Source: Paucibacter sp. KBW04 (GTDB lineage: Bacteria > Pseudomonadota > Gammaproteobacteria > Burkholderiales > Burkholderiaceae_C). From it: a DNA stretch of 64,000 nucleotides. The DNA lies in assembly GCF_003852425.1 (NCBI RefSeq), contig NZ_QAJN01000004.1, forward strand, positions 1-64,000, given 5' to 3'. Below the pieces are notes generated by a model. That model did no database searches. It had not been told where the DNA came from and saw only the letters and a program-made list of their open reading frames with translations. Below are positions 24,014 to 34,052 of the stretch, piece after piece; position 1 is the first letter of the stretch, and each line of letters starts with the position of its first letter. The position numbers were made by a program, and so were the translations under genes.

Positions 24014-26623
24014 TCAGAACTTGTACTGCGCTTTCAGGCCCAGGAAGCGGCCGCGCGGGTCGCCCTGGCTGCCGTCGAAGGTGCCGGTGGAAGCGTCCCA
24101 GGGCAGCTGGCTGGCGCCCAGGTTCTGTACCGTGGCCGTGGCCAGCAGACGCGGGCTGATTTGCCAGTCCACGTTCAAATCCACCGTGTTGATGGCCGCC
24201 ACCTTTTCGGCGAAAGCCTCTGAGGGACGATAGGTCTGGGTGTAGCCGCCCACATGGTTCCAGCTCAGGGTGGTGGTCCAGTTGCCCGCCGTCCAGTTGG
24301 CGCTGGTCACGCTACGCCAGGCCGGCAGGGAGCCAAACTCATTGCTGCCCGCGCCGTTGATCGCTGCCTCGCCCTCGGCGGGTGCGGCCTTGAACTGCAG
24401 CAGGCGGCTGACCTGGGCCTTGAGCTTGAGCTGACCCAGATCACCCAGGCCGAAGCTGCGGCTGGCTTCGATGTCAAAGCCCGAGACCGTGCGCTCGCCC
24501 TGGTTCTTGAACTGACGGGTGATGGAGACGATGCGACCCTGCTCATCACGCACGATGCGGCCGGGTAAGTTTTTCTCGTTGTCGACGATGTATTTGGCCG
24601 TCTCGGTATCGATCAAATCCTTTTGCTGGATATTGAAGTAGTCGATGCCAAAGCTGGTCTGCGCGTCCGGCGAAACCACGATGCCAAAGTTCAGATTGCG
24701 CGAGCGCTCGGGCTTGAGCGAGGGGTTGGCGGCGGTCAGATTGGTCACGCCACGCGCCACGGTGGGCGAGATGGGGTCACGCGGGTCGATCACCGAGCCA
24801 TAGCTCACGCCGGTGCTCTGGGTGTTCTCGGGCAGCGAGGGAGCACGGAAGCCTTGCGAGGCATTGCCGCGCAGCACCAGCCACTCGGTCGGCTGGTAGC
24901 GCAGGCTGGCCTTGGGCGAGAAGGCGGCGCCAAAGTCGCTGTAATGGTCCAGGCGGCCGGCCAGGTTCAGGGTCAGGCTCTTGAGCAGGGGCGCATTGAA
25001 CTCGGTATAGCCGGCGCTGACGCGGCGCGTGCCCTGGATGATGTTGATGGCGGGGCGCAGCTCGGTGCCGGAGAGCACGGCGTCCGAGGTGCGGGAGTCC
25101 ATGCGCTCATGCCGCAGCTGTACGCCCGCGGCAAAGCCCAGGGGGCCGGCCGGCAGCTTGGTCAACTCGGTGGATGCGTTGGCGTCGAATGCGTAAAGCT
25201 CGGTTTCGGCCGGGCGCAGGGTGGAGATGCGCAGGGCATCACGCTGGGCATCGCTGTTCTTGCTTTGATCGGCGAAGTTGTAGCTGCCGGCCTTGAGCGA
25301 GCGCTCGAATTCGTAACGGTTGCCAAAGTTCTGCACCGTCTCGCGCATACGGCTGCCGGATTGCAGCACCGAAGCCTCCCAATCCCATTGGCCCGTCGTG
25401 CCGCGAGCACCGGCCAGCAGGCGCTGGAACTGCACCGAGTCCTGCTTCATGCGCGGGCCCAGATCGAACAAGGTGGCCGTCAGCACATTGGAGCCGCTGC
25501 TGGGGTAGTTGGGGTGATCTTTGGGCAGAGCCACCGAGATGGTGTCCAGGGACTGGGTCTTGTTATTCCAGGCGCGCAGGCTGCTGGAGACCGACAAGGG
25601 GGCCGAGAAAATCAGCTCCGCCCGCGACTTGCCCAGCAAGACCTCGGCATAGGCATCGATGTTCTCGGTGAGGCGGTAGGTGCCACGGGCCGAGGCGTGA
25701 TAGCGCTCCACGCCGGGAATCAAGGTCTTGTACTGCGCCGGGTTGTAGGCCAGCACGGTGCCGGTCTTGCCGGGCGTGATATCGCCGTAGTTGACCAGCT
25801 TCAGCGGGCCTTGCTCGCCGCCCAGTTTGTTGGTCGGATCAGTGCCCAGATAGTTGGTGGCTACCCAGGCCAGGGTGCCGCCGCCCTCTTTTCGGAAGTC
25901 GCTGTCGCGCAGCCATTCGACCTGGCTCTGGTCCAAACGGTCACGCTTGACGGCATCAAAGCTCAGGCTGATGTTGAAGCGATCGGCCGTCAGATCGCCA
26001 AAGCCGTGGCGCAGCTCCAGGCTGCGCTCGCGCTGGCCCGTCCCCTCGGTGGAACTGCCCAAACCCACACGGGCCTCGGTGCCTTGGAAGTCTTCATACA
26101 GGATGATGTTGACCACACCGGCAATCGCGTCCGAGCCGTACAGAGCCGAGGCGCCGTCCTTGAGGATTTCGATGCGGCGCACGCCAGCCAGAGGCAGGCT
26201 GTTCAGATCGGTGAAGACCTCTTGCATGTTTTGCGCCGTGGCATAAGGCGCCACGCGGCGGCCATTGACCAGCACCAGGGTGTTTTGCTGCCCCAGACCG
26301 CGCAGCGACATGCCGGCCGTGCCGGCCGAGAAGCTACCGGTGAACTGCTCGTTAAAGCTATTGCCGCTATTGGCCGTGACGGCGCGCAGCAGCTCGGGCA
26401 AGGTGGTCTTGCCGCTGGCGGCAATGTCTTTGGCCGTCAGCGTCTGCACGGGGTTAGCACCCTCGCGCTGGGTGCTGAGGATGTTGGAGCCGGTGACGGT
26501 GATGCGCTCCAGGCGCGAACCCTTGTCGGCTTCGGGGCCTGTTTGCGCTTGAGCGCTGAGCAAGGTGGCAGGCAGAAAAGCGGCGGCCAATGCAGCGGCC
26601 AGTACTGATGGTTTCAGCGACAT
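24014..26623 (-). CDS. TonB-dependent outer-membrane receptor
   Basis: 869 residues. A signal peptide (SVLAAALAAAFLPATLLSAQ-AQ) is followed by a TonB-box-like ERITVTGSN, plug domain (TLPELLRAVTANSGNSF; MSLRGLGQQNTLVLVNGRRV; RIEILKDGASALYGSDAIAG) and a 22-strand barrel ending in aromatic YKF. The substrate cannot be read from sequence; the plug resembles the large environmental TonB-receptor group for carbohydrates, peptides or siderophores. No N-terminal STN signalling domain is present, so it is not the transducer for the FecR pair. It stands alone, and its stop adjoins the 73-bp repeat array. Confidence 0.93.
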   Translation of the reverse strand: MSLKPSVLAAALAAAFLPATLLSAQAQTGPEADKGSRLERITVTGSNILSTQREGANPVQTLTAKDIAASGKTTLPELLRAVTANSGNSFNEQFTGSFSAGTAGMSLRGLGQQNTLVLVNGRRVAPYATAQNMQEVFTDLNSLPLAGVRRIEILKDGASALYGSDAIAGVVNIILYEDFQGTEARVGLGSSTEGTGQRERSLELRHGFGDLTADRFNISLSFDAVKRDRLDQSQVEWLRDSDFRKEGGGTLAWVATNYLGTDPTNKLGGEQGPLKLVNYGDITPGKTGTVLAYNPAQYKTLIPGVERYHASARGTYRLTENIDAYAEVLLGKSRAELIFSAPLSVSSSLRAWNNKTQSLDTISVALPKDHPNYPSSGSNVLTATLFDLGPRMKQDSVQFQRLLAGARGTTGQWDWEASVLQSGSRMRETVQNFGNRYEFERSLKAGSYNFADQSKNSDAQRDALRISTLRPAETELYAFDANASTELTKLPAGPLGFAAGVQLRHERMDSRTSDAVLSGTELRPAINIIQGTRRVSAGYTEFNAPLLKSLTLNLAGRLDHYSDFGAAFSPKASLRYQPTEWLVLRGNASQGFRAPSLPENTQSTGVSYGSVIDPRDPISPTVARGVTNLTAANPSLKPERSRNLNFGIVVSPDAQTSFGIDYFNIQQKDLIDTETAKYIVDNEKNLPGRIVRDEQGRIVSITRQFKNQGERTVSGFDIEASRSFGLGDLGQLKLKAQVSRLLQFKAAPAEGEAAINGAGSNEFGSLPAWRSVTSANWTAGNWTTTLSWNHVGGYTQTYRPSEAFAEKVAAINTVDLNVDWQISPRLLATATVQNLGASQLPWDASTGTFDGSQGDPRGRFLGLKAQYKF

Positions 26624-27032
26624 GATTTTTGAAAGACGTGAAGGAAAAGTCCGGGTCGGGACGAGATCAGCCCCGGTAAGGGCTTAGGCATGCGGCGGCC
26701 GGCTCGGGCCATCTGCCCGGGCTGAGCTCAACGCGAATTCGCGAGGGAATTAGGGGATTAGGGCGAGGCGGTGCTCGCCATCAACACATTCGTAGCGATG
26801 TGCCGAGGGAGGAAATGCAGAAGCCAGACAGGCTCGACGAGGCGGCTGGGGCCCGAAGTCGACGGGCAGAAGGGTAGACGGGAGACGGGAGACATTGCGA
26901 CGCTTGTTTCTACTGCACGCTCTTGTTGGCGCCTTCGCAATTTAGGTGTTAACCCGAAATTTTCTAAACAATGCTTTCTTGTTTACTTATTCAAAACTTG
27001 GGCGCAAGCGCTGCACCCAAGGCGGGCGACTC
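26624..27032. other. Intergenic, no gene; receptor promoter region
   Basis: About 410 bases upstream of the TonB receptor gene. A 6-bp perfect hairpin GGCGAG-N6-CTCGCC sits at 26762-26779. An AT-rich stretch at 26950-27000 lies just past the small membrane-protein gene. No riboswitch or Fur-box-like sequence was recognised. Confidence 0.3.
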
Positions 27033-27362
27033 TCAAAGTTCGGGGCTGGCAGCCGAGCCTTGCAAGGCCGGCTCTTTGTCGCTGGAGACGATCAGGGCCA
27101 GCAGCACGGCCGTGCCTATCGGCACAAAGATCACCAGCAAAGGCAGCCAGAACCAGAGCGAGCGGCCGCTGCGTTTGACCAGAATGCCCATGAAAGCCCA
27201 ATGCGCCGCCAAGCTGCCCGCCAAGCCAATCGCCAGCATCGCCACCCGGGACGCCGCTGGGTCGGCGCTATTGGCCGCCGAGATCAAAAACCAAAGGCAG
27301 CCGGCAGCGGCCAGCAAGGCCACCAGGGCCGACTCCACGGTCGGTTTCAAACTTGCATTCAT
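27033..27362 (-). CDS. Small membrane protein, unknown function
   Basis: 109 residues from ATG 27362, which has GGGAG upstream. Three hydrophobic segments are visible: ALVALLAAAGCLWFLISAA (about 12-30), VAMLAIGLAGSLAAHWAFMG (about 39-58) and FWLPLLVIFVPIGTAVLLAL (about 69-89). A short polar tail follows. It begins 29 bases after the mutY stop on the same strand, so it may be the last gene of the mutM-mutY transcript. No family is recognised. Confidence 0.6.
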   Translation of the reverse strand: MNASLKPTVESALVALLAAAGCLWFLISAANSADPAASRVAMLAIGLAGSLAAHWAFMGILVKRSGRSLWFWLPLLVIFVPIGTAVLLALIVSSDKEPALQGSAASPEL

Positions 27363-27391
27363 TCCCAAAGCTCCCGCTTTTGATTTTCCGA

Positions 27392-28444
27392 TCAGCTCAC
27401 GATCATTTTCTTGAGCGGCGCCGGCAAGGCGTATTCGGCCAGGCGCTCGCGTGCCACCCATTCTCCACCGAACTGAGCGTCAGCGGGCCTCTGCTTGAGC
27501 TCGGCCCGCTGGGTGTGCAGGGTCCAGTCGAAATGCGTCAAGGCATGCTGGATGCGCGGCATGGTCTCCAGCGGCGCATGCAGGCCCTGGGCCGCTGTCT
27601 GCAAGGCGGCTTCGTCATCGAACAGAGGCAGGCTCCACAGCCCTGCCCAAACGCCCTTGGCCGGCCGTTGCTGTAGCAAGACCTGACCCTCATGCTCCAG
27701 CCACAACCACCAATTCTCACGCTGGCTGCGTTTGAGCTTTTTGGTCTTGACCGGGAAGCGGGTGGGCTCGCCCTGCTCACGCGCCAGGCACAGCTCGCTG
27801 ACCGGGCACAGCAAGCATTGCGGCGCACGCGGCGAGCAGATGCTGGCGCCCAAGTCCATCTGGCCCTGGGTGTAGGCAATCATGTCCTTGGCCTGGGGCA
27901 GTAACTCGGTGGCCAGCAGCCAGAGCTTTTTCTCCTGCGCGCTGCTGGCCATATCGCCATCAAAAGCGAGCAAGCGCGTCAGCACCCGTTTGACATTGCC
28001 ATCCAGAATCGCCACCCGTTCGCCAAAGCAGAAGGCGGCGATGGCCGCGGCGGTGGAGCGGCCGATGCCGGGCAGGGTCTGCAAGGCCTCGGCCGTGCGA
28101 GGGAACTCGCCGCCATGCTGCTCGCGCACCGCTTGGGCGCAAGCATGTAGATTGCGCGCCCGGCTGTAATAGCCCAGGCCGGCCCACAGGGCCAAGACCT
28201 CGTCCAGCGAGGCCGCGCCCAGATCGCTGACCGTGGGGAATCGTTCCAGAAAGCGCTGGTAATAGCCCAGCACCGTCGTCACCTGGGTCTGCTGCAGCAT
28301 GATTTCCGACAGCCAGACGCGGTAGGGGTCGCGCGTGTTCTGCCAGGGCAGGCTATTGCGGCCATGGCTGCGCTGCCAGGCCACCAGGCGGGGAGCAAAG
28401 TCCAAGGGAAGAGATGTTGTTTGAGGCTTCAGCGCTGTTGGCAT
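27392..28444 (-). CDS. mutY: A/G-specific adenine DNA glycosylase MutY
   Basis: 350 residues. It removes adenine mispaired with 8-oxoguanine, completing the GO system with MutM. Visible: [20 protein letters not shown], the helix-hairpin-helix [12 protein letters not shown], catalytic Asp in [12 protein letters not shown], the 4Fe-4S cluster cysteines (C-x6-C-x2-C-x5-C in [18 protein letters not shown]), and a C-terminal MutT-like 8-oxoG recognition domain ([18 protein letters not shown]). ATG 28444 overlaps the end of mutM by 16 bases; a longer in-frame start is less likely. The two GO repair genes are co-transcribed. Confidence 0.96.
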   Translation of the reverse strand: MPTALKPQTTSLPLDFAPRLVAWQRSHGRNSLPWQNTRDPYRVWLSEIMLQQTQVTTVLGYYQRFLERFPTVSDLGAASLDEVLALWAGLGYYSRARNLHACAQAVREQHGGEFPRTAEALQTLPGIGRSTAAAIAAFCFGERVAILDGNVKRVLTRLLAFDGDMASSAQEKKLWLLATELLPQAKDMIAYTQGQMDLGASICSPRAPQCLLCPVSELCLAREQGEPTRFPVKTKKLKRSQRENWWLWLEHEGQVLLQQRPAKGVWAGLWSLPLFDDEAALQTAAQGLHAPLETMPRIQHALTHFDWTLHTQRAELKQRPADAQFGGEWVARERLAEYALPAPLKKMIVS

Positions 28445-29268
28445 TGGGGGCAGAAAAATGTCGATCGTTGGCCCTGGCTGATGCGGCGGATCTTCGTTCC
28501 GCAATCAAAACAAGGCAGGCCTTCGCGACCGTAAACCCGGGCCTGCATCTGGAAGCTGCCGGCCACACCGTGGGCGTCCTTGAAGTCGCGCAAGGTCGTG
28601 CCGCCCGCTTCCACCGCCTGGGCCAACACGCCGCGCACGGCCTGAGCCAGGCGCTCGGCACGCGGGCGGCTGAGCTTGGCAGCAGCCAGCCTTGGGTTGA
28701 TGCCAGCGATGAAAAGCGCCTCGCAGGCGTAGATATTGCCGGCACCCACCACGATGTCGCCGGCCAGCAAGGCCAGCTTGATCGCCACCCGGCGGCCGCT
28801 CAGGCCCGCATGCAGATGCTCACCGTTGAAGCGCGGATCGAAGGGTTCCATGCCCAAACCAGCCAGCAGCTTGGCGGCGGGCCCGGCATCCATGGCCTCG
28901 GACCAGACCACGGCGCCAAAGCGGCGCGGGTCGGTCAGGCGCAGCAAGCCTTTGTCGGTCTGCAGATCAAAGTGGTCGTGCAAACCCGGCGGCGAGCTGC
29001 GCAAATCGGCATGCGGCGTGAAGGCCAGCGAGCCCGACATGCCCAGATGAAGCAGCAGGCCACCGCGCTCCACCGGGGCGGAGACCGGCAGCCACAAATA
29101 TTTACCTCGGCGCTGCACCGCACCGATGCGCCCGCCGTTCAAGGCCTCCAGCGCTTGCCCCAAGGGCCAGCGCAGCGGTTTGCCCAGGCGCAGCCCCGCC
29201 ACCTCGGCACCGGCAATGGCGTCCGCAAAGCTGCGGCGGGTGACTTCGACTTCGGGGAGCTCGGGCAT
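28429..29268 (-). CDS. mutM: Formamidopyrimidine-DNA glycosylase MutM (Fpg)
   Basis: 279 residues starting [12 protein letters not shown], where Pro2 (after Met removal) is the catalytic nucleophile and Glu3 assists. It excises 8-oxoguanine and other oxidised purines. Also visible are the beta-turn Lys region ([10 protein letters not shown]), the helix-two-turn-helix ([22 protein letters not shown]) and the C-terminal zinc finger CFDCGTK...FFCPQCQQR. The upstream codons (MIA) are excluded because the Pro must be position 2. It is divergent from the TPR gene. Confidence 0.97.
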   Translation of the reverse strand: MPELPEVEVTRRSFADAIAGAEVAGLRLGKPLRWPLGQALEALNGGRIGAVQRRGKYLWLPVSAPVERGGLLLHLGMSGSLAFTPHADLRSSPPGLHDHFDLQTDKGLLRLTDPRRFGAVVWSEAMDAGPAAKLLAGLGMEPFDPRFNGEHLHAGLSGRRVAIKLALLAGDIVVGAGNIYACEALFIAGINPRLAAAKLSRPRAERLAQAVRGVLAQAVEAGGTTLRDFKDAHGVAGSFQMQARVYGREGLPCFDCGTKIRRISQGQRSTFFCPQCQQR

Positions 29269-29320
29269 GGGGGCGATCATATCGGGGCAGAATGGGCGAG
29301 CATTTCACGCAGGAGCTTTC

Positions 29321-31147
29321 ATGCCCGAGTCTTTCCGCCACGGCGGACCCCGTATCAAGCGCAACCTTCTTGCCACTTTGCTATGCGCAGGCCTGCTCGC
29401 CGCTCCTGCCCTCGCCGCACACGCTGCGAGCAAGACCGACACCAAGCTCGAGGACAAGGCCGCGGTCGTCAAGCCCCTCAACTCGGATCTGGACGCCCCG
29501 CTGTTCTACCAACTGCTGGTGGGCGAGTTGGAACTGCGGGCCGGCCAGCCCGGCGTGGCCTATCAGGTGCTTTTGGACGCGGCCCGCCGCACCAGCGATG
29601 AAGAGCTGTTCACCCGTGTCGTCAGCATCGCCTTGCAGGCCCGCGCCGGCGACCAGGCCTTGCTGGCCGCCAAGGCTTGGCGCGATGCCCTGCCCAAGTC
29701 CGCCGCAGCCCAGCAGATGACCATCCAGTTGCTGGCCCTGCTGAATCGCCCGGCCGAGGTGGCCGAGCCGCTGCGCGCCCTGCTGGCCCTGACGCCCGAG
29801 GCACAGCGCCCCAGTGTGCTGGTCTCCCTGCCCCGCCTGTTCCAGCGCGCGGCCGAGCCGAAAAAAGTCTTAGCCGCCCTGGACCCGGTGCTGGAAGCCG
29901 CCGCGACCCAGCAGCAAACCCGCCTGGCCGCCCGCGTAACGCAGGCCCGCTTTGCCAACCAGGCCGGCGACAGTGCGCGCGCCCTGACGATTGCCAAGGA
30001 CATCGCCCAGCACTACCCCGAGTCCGATGAGCCCATGCAGCTGGCCCTGGAGCTGATGCCCAGCCAGGCCGAAGCCGAAGCGCTGATCAAGACGCGGCTG
30101 AGCGCCACACCCGCCAACCACGCCCTGCGTCTGGCCTATGGTCAGGCCCTGGCGCGCGCCCAACGCGCCGGCGATGCTGCCCGCGAGTTCCGCACCATCA
30201 CCGAGGCCGCGCCCAGCATCTCGACCGCCTGGTTTGCCTTGGGTGCGCTCGAGCTGGACCTGCGCCATCCGCGCGAAGCCGAGGCCGCCTTGAATCAATA
30301 CCTGCAACTGCTGGACAAGGCCGCCGCGGCCGCAGGCAGCGCCGAGGCCACCGTGCCCGCTCAGGCCCAAGCCGATAGCGAGGCCCGCCAACAAGCCTGG
30401 CTGATGCTGGCCCAAACGGCCGAGATGCGCGGCGACTTCAAGGCCGCCGAGGCCTGGTTGATCAAGGTGGACGGCGCCGAGCGAGTCACCGAGGCGCAGT
30501 TCCGCCGCGCCTCCTTGCTGGCACGCCAGGGTCGGCTGAGCGATGCACGCAAGGTCGTGCAAGCCATGGCCGAGGACACGCCGGAGAAGCTGCGCGGCAA
30601 GCTGCTGGCCGAGTCCCAGCTGCTGCGCGATATGCGCGAATGGCAGCTGGCCTACGAGGTGCTGGCCAAGGCCAACGAGCGCCTGCCCGACGATGCCGAC
30701 ATGCTTTACGAGCAGTCCATGATGGCCGAAAAGCTGGGCCGCTTCGACGAGATGGAAGCCCTGCTGCGCAAGGTCATCAAGATCAAACCCGATCACCACC
30801 ACGCTTACAACGCCCTGGGCTATTCGCTCGCCGAGCGCAATATCCGCTTGGACGAAGCCCGCACGCTGATCGCCAAGGCCTTGAGCTTTGTGCCCAACGA
30901 GCCCTTTATTCTGGACAGCATGGGCTGGGTGGAGTTCCGCCTGGGCAATCAGGCCGAGGCGGTGCGCCTGCTGCGCCAGAGCTATGCCTCGCGGCCTGAC
31001 GCCGAGATCGCCGCCCATCTGGGTGAGGCCTTGTGGGTCAGCGGTGAGAAGGACGAAGCCCGCCGCATCTGGCAAGAAGGCATCAAGCGCGACGCCAAGA
31101 ACGAGGCCTTGCAAGAAACCCTCAAACGTCTGAAGGTAGGCCTGTGA
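29321..31147 (+). CDS. Tetratricopeptide-repeat protein, probably envelope
   Basis: 608 residues from ATG 29321, preceded by AGGAG. A signal-like N-terminus (IKRNLLATLLCAGLLAAPALAAHA) suggests export. The rest is alpha-helical TPR sequence; the C-terminal units are clearest (HHAYNALGYSLAERNIRLDE; EPFILDSMGWVEFRLGNQAE; EIAAHLGEALWVSGEKDEAR). A TPR protein upstream of lolB is common in Burkholderiales. The gene ends on the GTG of lolB (GTGA overlap). A role in outer-membrane protein or lipoprotein assembly is inferred from location only. Confidence 0.85.
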   Translation: MPESFRHGGPRIKRNLLATLLCAGLLAAPALAAHAASKTDTKLEDKAAVVKPLNSDLDAPLFYQLLVGELELRAGQPGVAYQVLLDAARRTSDEELFTRVVSIALQARAGDQALLAAKAWRDALPKSAAAQQMTIQLLALLNRPAEVAEPLRALLALTPEAQRPSVLVSLPRLFQRAAEPKKVLAALDPVLEAAATQQQTRLAARVTQARFANQAGDSARALTIAKDIAQHYPESDEPMQLALELMPSQAEAEALIKTRLSATPANHALRLAYGQALARAQRAGDAAREFRTITEAAPSISTAWFALGALELDLRHPREAEAALNQYLQLLDKAAAAAGSAEATVPAQAQADSEARQQAWLMLAQTAEMRGDFKAAEAWLIKVDGAERVTEAQFRRASLLARQGRLSDARKVVQAMAEDTPEKLRGKLLAESQLLRDMREWQLAYEVLAKANERLPDDADMLYEQSMMAEKLGRFDEMEALLRKVIKIKPDHHHAYNALGYSLAERNIRLDEARTLIAKALSFVPNEPFILDSMGWVEFRLGNQAEAVRLLRQSYASRPDAEIAAHLGEALWVSGEKDEARRIWQEGIKRDAKNEALQETLKRLKVGL

Positions 31148-31722
31148 AGCGTGCACTGCTCGCTGCCCTTGTCGGCACCTGCCTGCTGGGCCTGAGCGCG
31201 TGTAGCAGCCTGGAGAAGCGCCCAGCCCCACTCTTGCAAGTGGCGGAAGGCGATATTCATCTGAATGGCCGCCTGAGCATCCAGGTCAACAACACAGCCA
31301 ACGGTCGCCCCACCGGCGGCAATGTGGGCTTTGATCTGAATGGCCGCCCGGCGGCCGGACAGTTGGAGCTCAGCACCCCTCTGGGCAGCTTGTTGGCCAG
31401 GGCGACTTGGGGCGACGGCGAGGTGCGCCTGAAAACGCCCGAGATGGATCGCAGCTTTGAGGACCTCGACGCCTTGACCCGCGAGCTGCTGGGCGAGGCC
31501 ATTCCTGTCGCCGCCCTGTTTGACTGGCTGCAAGGCCGCCCCTGGCCGCAGATGAGCAGCAGCGCCCTGGAAGGCAAGAACACACAAGGCTTTGAGCAAC
31601 TGGGCTGGCGCATTGACACCTCGCGCTTCGACGCCGTTGCCAAGCAAGGCCTGATCATCGCCACCCGCGGCCCCTATCTGGCCGACCCGGCCGTGGTGCT
31701 GCGCGCACGCATCGAGCCCTGA
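31144..31722 (+). CDS. lolB: Outer-membrane lipoprotein LolB
   Basis: 192 residues. LolB receives lipoproteins from LolA and inserts them in the outer membrane. Lipoprotein signal with lipobox LGLSAC (Cys20), then LNGRLSIQVNN and GQLELSTPLGSLLARATW, as in the LolB beta-barrel half; SFEDLDALTRELLGEAIPV and LFDWLQGRPWP are family landmarks. The start is GTG overlapping the TPR stop. It precedes ispE, an order conserved in many proteobacteria (lolB-ispE-prs-rplY-pth). Confidence 0.93.
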   Translation: MKRALLAALVGTCLLGLSACSSLEKRPAPLLQVAEGDIHLNGRLSIQVNNTANGRPTGGNVGFDLNGRPAAGQLELSTPLGSLLARATWGDGEVRLKTPEMDRSFEDLDALTRELLGEAIPVAALFDWLQGRPWPQMSSSALEGKNTQGFEQLGWRIDTSRFDAVAKQGLIIATRGPYLADPAVVLRARIEP

Positions 31723-31777
31723 GAAAATCAGCGCCTCGCGTCCTCCTTTCATTTCCCTCTTTCTTTTCTCCCGCGCA

Positions 31778-32785
31778 ATGCAAGCCATCTACGACGTCCC
31801 GGCGCCCGCCAAGCTCAATCTCTTCTTGCATGTGGTGGGCAAGCGGCCGGATGGCTATCACCTGCTGCAGTCCATTTTTGCCCTGATCGACTGGGCCGAC
31901 ACCTTGCATTTTGAAAAGCGCGCTGACGGCCAGCTCGCACGGCATGACCAAGGCGACGCCTTGCCCGCCGATGATTTGTGCCTGCGTGCGGCCCGTGCCC
32001 TGCAAGCGCAAAGCGGCTGCAGCTTCGGCGCCGACATTCATATCGAAAAGCGCCTGCCCGCCGGTGCCGGCATGGGGGGAGGATCTTCGGATGCGGCCTC
32101 CACCTTGCTCGCTTTGAACCGTTTATGGGGTCTGAACTGGCCGCTGGAAAAACTTTTTTCACTGGGCTTGAGCCTGGGCGCGGACGTGCCTTTTTTTCTG
32201 GGCGGACGGCACGCGTTCGTAGAAGGCATCGGGGAAATCCTGCATCCCATCGATCTACCGGCGATGTCTTTTGCGGTCCTCAAACCCAGCCAAAGCATCT
32301 CGACACAGCAAATATTTTCGAGCCCCCTCTTGGCAAGGTCGAATTCTGTGGCTATAGTAGCGGGCTTTCCTGCACACAACGAGTTACGACACGAGTTGAC
32401 AGGCAAACAGAAGAGTTTGAACGAGAGTTCAAGCGATCAGGATGCCAAACCCGTTGTGCTGAACGAGGAAGGGATAGCAAGTTTTCTGAATGGCTACGGT
32501 CGTAATGATCTGCAAAAGCCAGCCGAAGCAAGCTGCCCCGAAGTTGTTCAGGCGCTGCGAATTCTTGAAGCTGAGTTTGGCAATAGCCGAATGACAGGAT
32601 CGGGAAGCGCAGTATTCGCAAGGTTGCCGTCTGACTATCAGTCAAACGGTTTGCCAAGCGAATTGCAGAAAAAGGGCGGCATTTTATCTTCGGATAAAAA
32701 AACATGGATAGATGGTTTACCCTCTAATTTTCATGCTAGAATTTGCCGCTGCTTAGATCAGCACCCACTTCACGGTTGGGCCTAA
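31778..32785 (+). CDS. ispE: 4-diphosphocytidyl-2-C-methyl-D-erythritol kinase
   Basis: 335 residues. IspE phosphorylates CDP-ME in the MEP isoprenoid pathway. The GHMP kinase motifs are present: PAPAKLNLFLHVVGKRPDGYH, RLPAGAGMGGGSSDAA (ATP loop) and SRMTGSGSAVFA (motif 3). The family is usually about 280-300 residues; here there is extra sequence around 205-240 (GKQKSLNESSSDQDAKPV) and near 300. The second half, from about 32,280, is much more AT-rich than the first half and the rest of the core genome, although conserved motifs remain. Probably functional, but with a recombinant or diverged 3' part. Confidence 0.92.
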   Translation: MQAIYDVPAPAKLNLFLHVVGKRPDGYHLLQSIFALIDWADTLHFEKRADGQLARHDQGDALPADDLCLRAARALQAQSGCSFGADIHIEKRLPAGAGMGGGSSDAASTLLALNRLWGLNWPLEKLFSLGLSLGADVPFFLGGRHAFVEGIGEILHPIDLPAMSFAVLKPSQSISTQQIFSSPLLARSNSVAIVAGFPAHNELRHELTGKQKSLNESSSDQDAKPVVLNEEGIASFLNGYGRNDLQKPAEASCPEVVQALRILEAEFGNSRMTGSGSAVFARLPSDYQSNGLPSELQKKGGILSSDKKTWIDGLPSNFHARICRCLDQHPLHGWA

Positions 32786-32793
32786 GCAAAAAG

Positions 32794-32812
32794 TCAACGC
32801 AAGTTGATTTTT
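32794..32812 (+). terminator. Short hairpin plus T-run after ispE
   Basis: TCAAC-GCAA-GTTGA is followed by TTTTT and preceded by an A-run. The stem is only 5 bp, so it is a weak intrinsic terminator. A second hairpin, AAGCAAC-GCGA-GTTGCTT, follows directly. Confidence 0.45.
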
Positions 32813-32878
32813 AGAAAGCAACGCGAGTTGCTTGTGCTGAAAAGTTATGGGGTGCTGCAGCTCTGCAGTGTCCTGTGT

Positions 32879-32955
32879 AGGGGAGTCGCCAAGTTGGTTA
32901 AGGCATCGGATTTTGATTCCGACATGCGAAGGTTCGAATCCTTCTTCCCCTGCCA
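32879..32955 (+). tRNA. tRNA-Gln (TTG)
   Basis: 77 nt with encoded CCA. Acceptor AGGGGAG pairs with TTCCCCT, the anticodon loop is TTTTGAT (anticodon TTG), and the T-arm is GGTTCGAATCC. It lies between ispE and prs, a frequent position for tRNA-Gln in betaproteobacteria. Confidence 0.96.
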
Positions 32956-33082
32956 AATTTCTTTCGGAAGTCAAAGTTTCTACGCTTTGTTCCATGGCCC
33001 ACTAATTTAATCGTTAGGGGCCTTTGCTTTTTTCACCCGGACACGCGGCTGACCACGGGTCCTTCTCCGTAAAGGATGGCTC

Positions 33083-34045
33083 GTGCTGCTCAATACCGTC
33101 CTCTTCACCGGTAACGCGAACCCGGTGCTCTCCCAAGAAATCGCCACGCATCTGGGCCTTGAGCTCGGCAAAGCCGTGGTCGGTCGTTTCTCCGACGGTG
33201 AAGTCACCGTCGAAATCCAGCAAAACGTCCGTGCCCGTGATGTTTTCGTGATTCAGCCCACCTGCGCGCCGACCAACGAAAACCTGATGGAACTGCTGAT
33301 CATGGTCGATGCCCTGAAGCGCGCCAGCGCTCGCCGCATCACCGCCGTGATCCCTTACTACGGTTACGCCCGTCAAGACCGCCGCCCCCGTTCGACCCGT
33401 GTGCCGATCTCGGCCAAGGTGGTGGCGAACTTGCTGGAAACCGTGGGTGTTGAGCGCGTCCTGACCATGGACTTGCACGCCGACCAGATCCAAGGCTTCT
33501 TCGACATCCCGGTCGACAATATCTACGCTTCGCCGGTGCTGCTGTCGGACCTGAAGGCCCGCAACTATTCCAATCTGGTGGTGGTCAGCCCCGACGTCGG
33601 CGGCGTGGTCCGTGCACGTGCCCTGGCCAAGCAGCTGGGTTGCGATCTGGCCATCATCGACAAGCGTCGCCCGGCCGCCAACGTCTCCGAAGTGATGCAC
33701 GTCATCGGTGAGATCGATGGCCGCAACTGCGTCATCATGGACGACATGATCGACACCGCCGGCACCCTGGTGAAGGCTGCCGAGGTGCTGAAGGACCGTG
33801 GCGCCAAGAGCGTGTTCGCTTATTGCACCCACCCCATCCTGTCGGGCCCGGCGATCGAGCGCATCTCCAAGTCCCATCTGGACGAAGTGGTGATCAGCAA
33901 CACCATTCCTCTGAACGACGCGGCCAAGGCCTGCGGCAAGATTCGCCAGCTCTCGGTGGCCTTCTTGTTCGCGGAGACCATCCGCCGCATCTCGGACGGT
34001 GAGTCGGTCACCTCCTTGTTCAGCGAGCAGAACAACAACTTCTAA
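33083..34045 (+). CDS. prs: Ribose-phosphate pyrophosphokinase
   Basis: 320 residues. It makes PRPP from ribose-5-phosphate and ATP for nucleotide, histidine and tryptophan synthesis. Visible: [44 protein letters not shown] (flexible catalytic region), [20 protein letters not shown] (His/Asp metal site), and the PRPP loop [13 protein letters not shown]. The start is GTG 33083, with AAGGA eight bases upstream; the in-phase length fits the family. Two hairpins lie between it and rplY. Confidence 0.97.
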   Translation: MLLNTVLFTGNANPVLSQEIATHLGLELGKAVVGRFSDGEVTVEIQQNVRARDVFVIQPTCAPTNENLMELLIMVDALKRASARRITAVIPYYGYARQDRRPRSTRVPISAKVVANLLETVGVERVLTMDLHADQIQGFFDIPVDNIYASPVLLSDLKARNYSNLVVVSPDVGGVVRARALAKQLGCDLAIIDKRRPAANVSEVMHVIGEIDGRNCVIMDDMIDTAGTLVKAAEVLKDRGAKSVFAYCTHPILSGPAIERISKSHLDEVVISNTIPLNDAAKACGKIRQLSVAFLFAETIRRISDGESVTSLFSEQNNNF

Positions 34046-34052
34046 GTTTCTT

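Noticed and set aside
24623-26608. 661-codon open frame antisense to the TonB receptor gene
   Set aside because: The receptor strand has all family motifs; the opposite frame is low-complexity Gly/Ala/Gln-rich sequence caused by high GC and codon bias.
24014-26623. The TonB receptor as the missing FecA-type partner of the FecR pair
   Set aside because: It lacks an N-terminal STN signalling domain and lies outside the island beyond several core genes.
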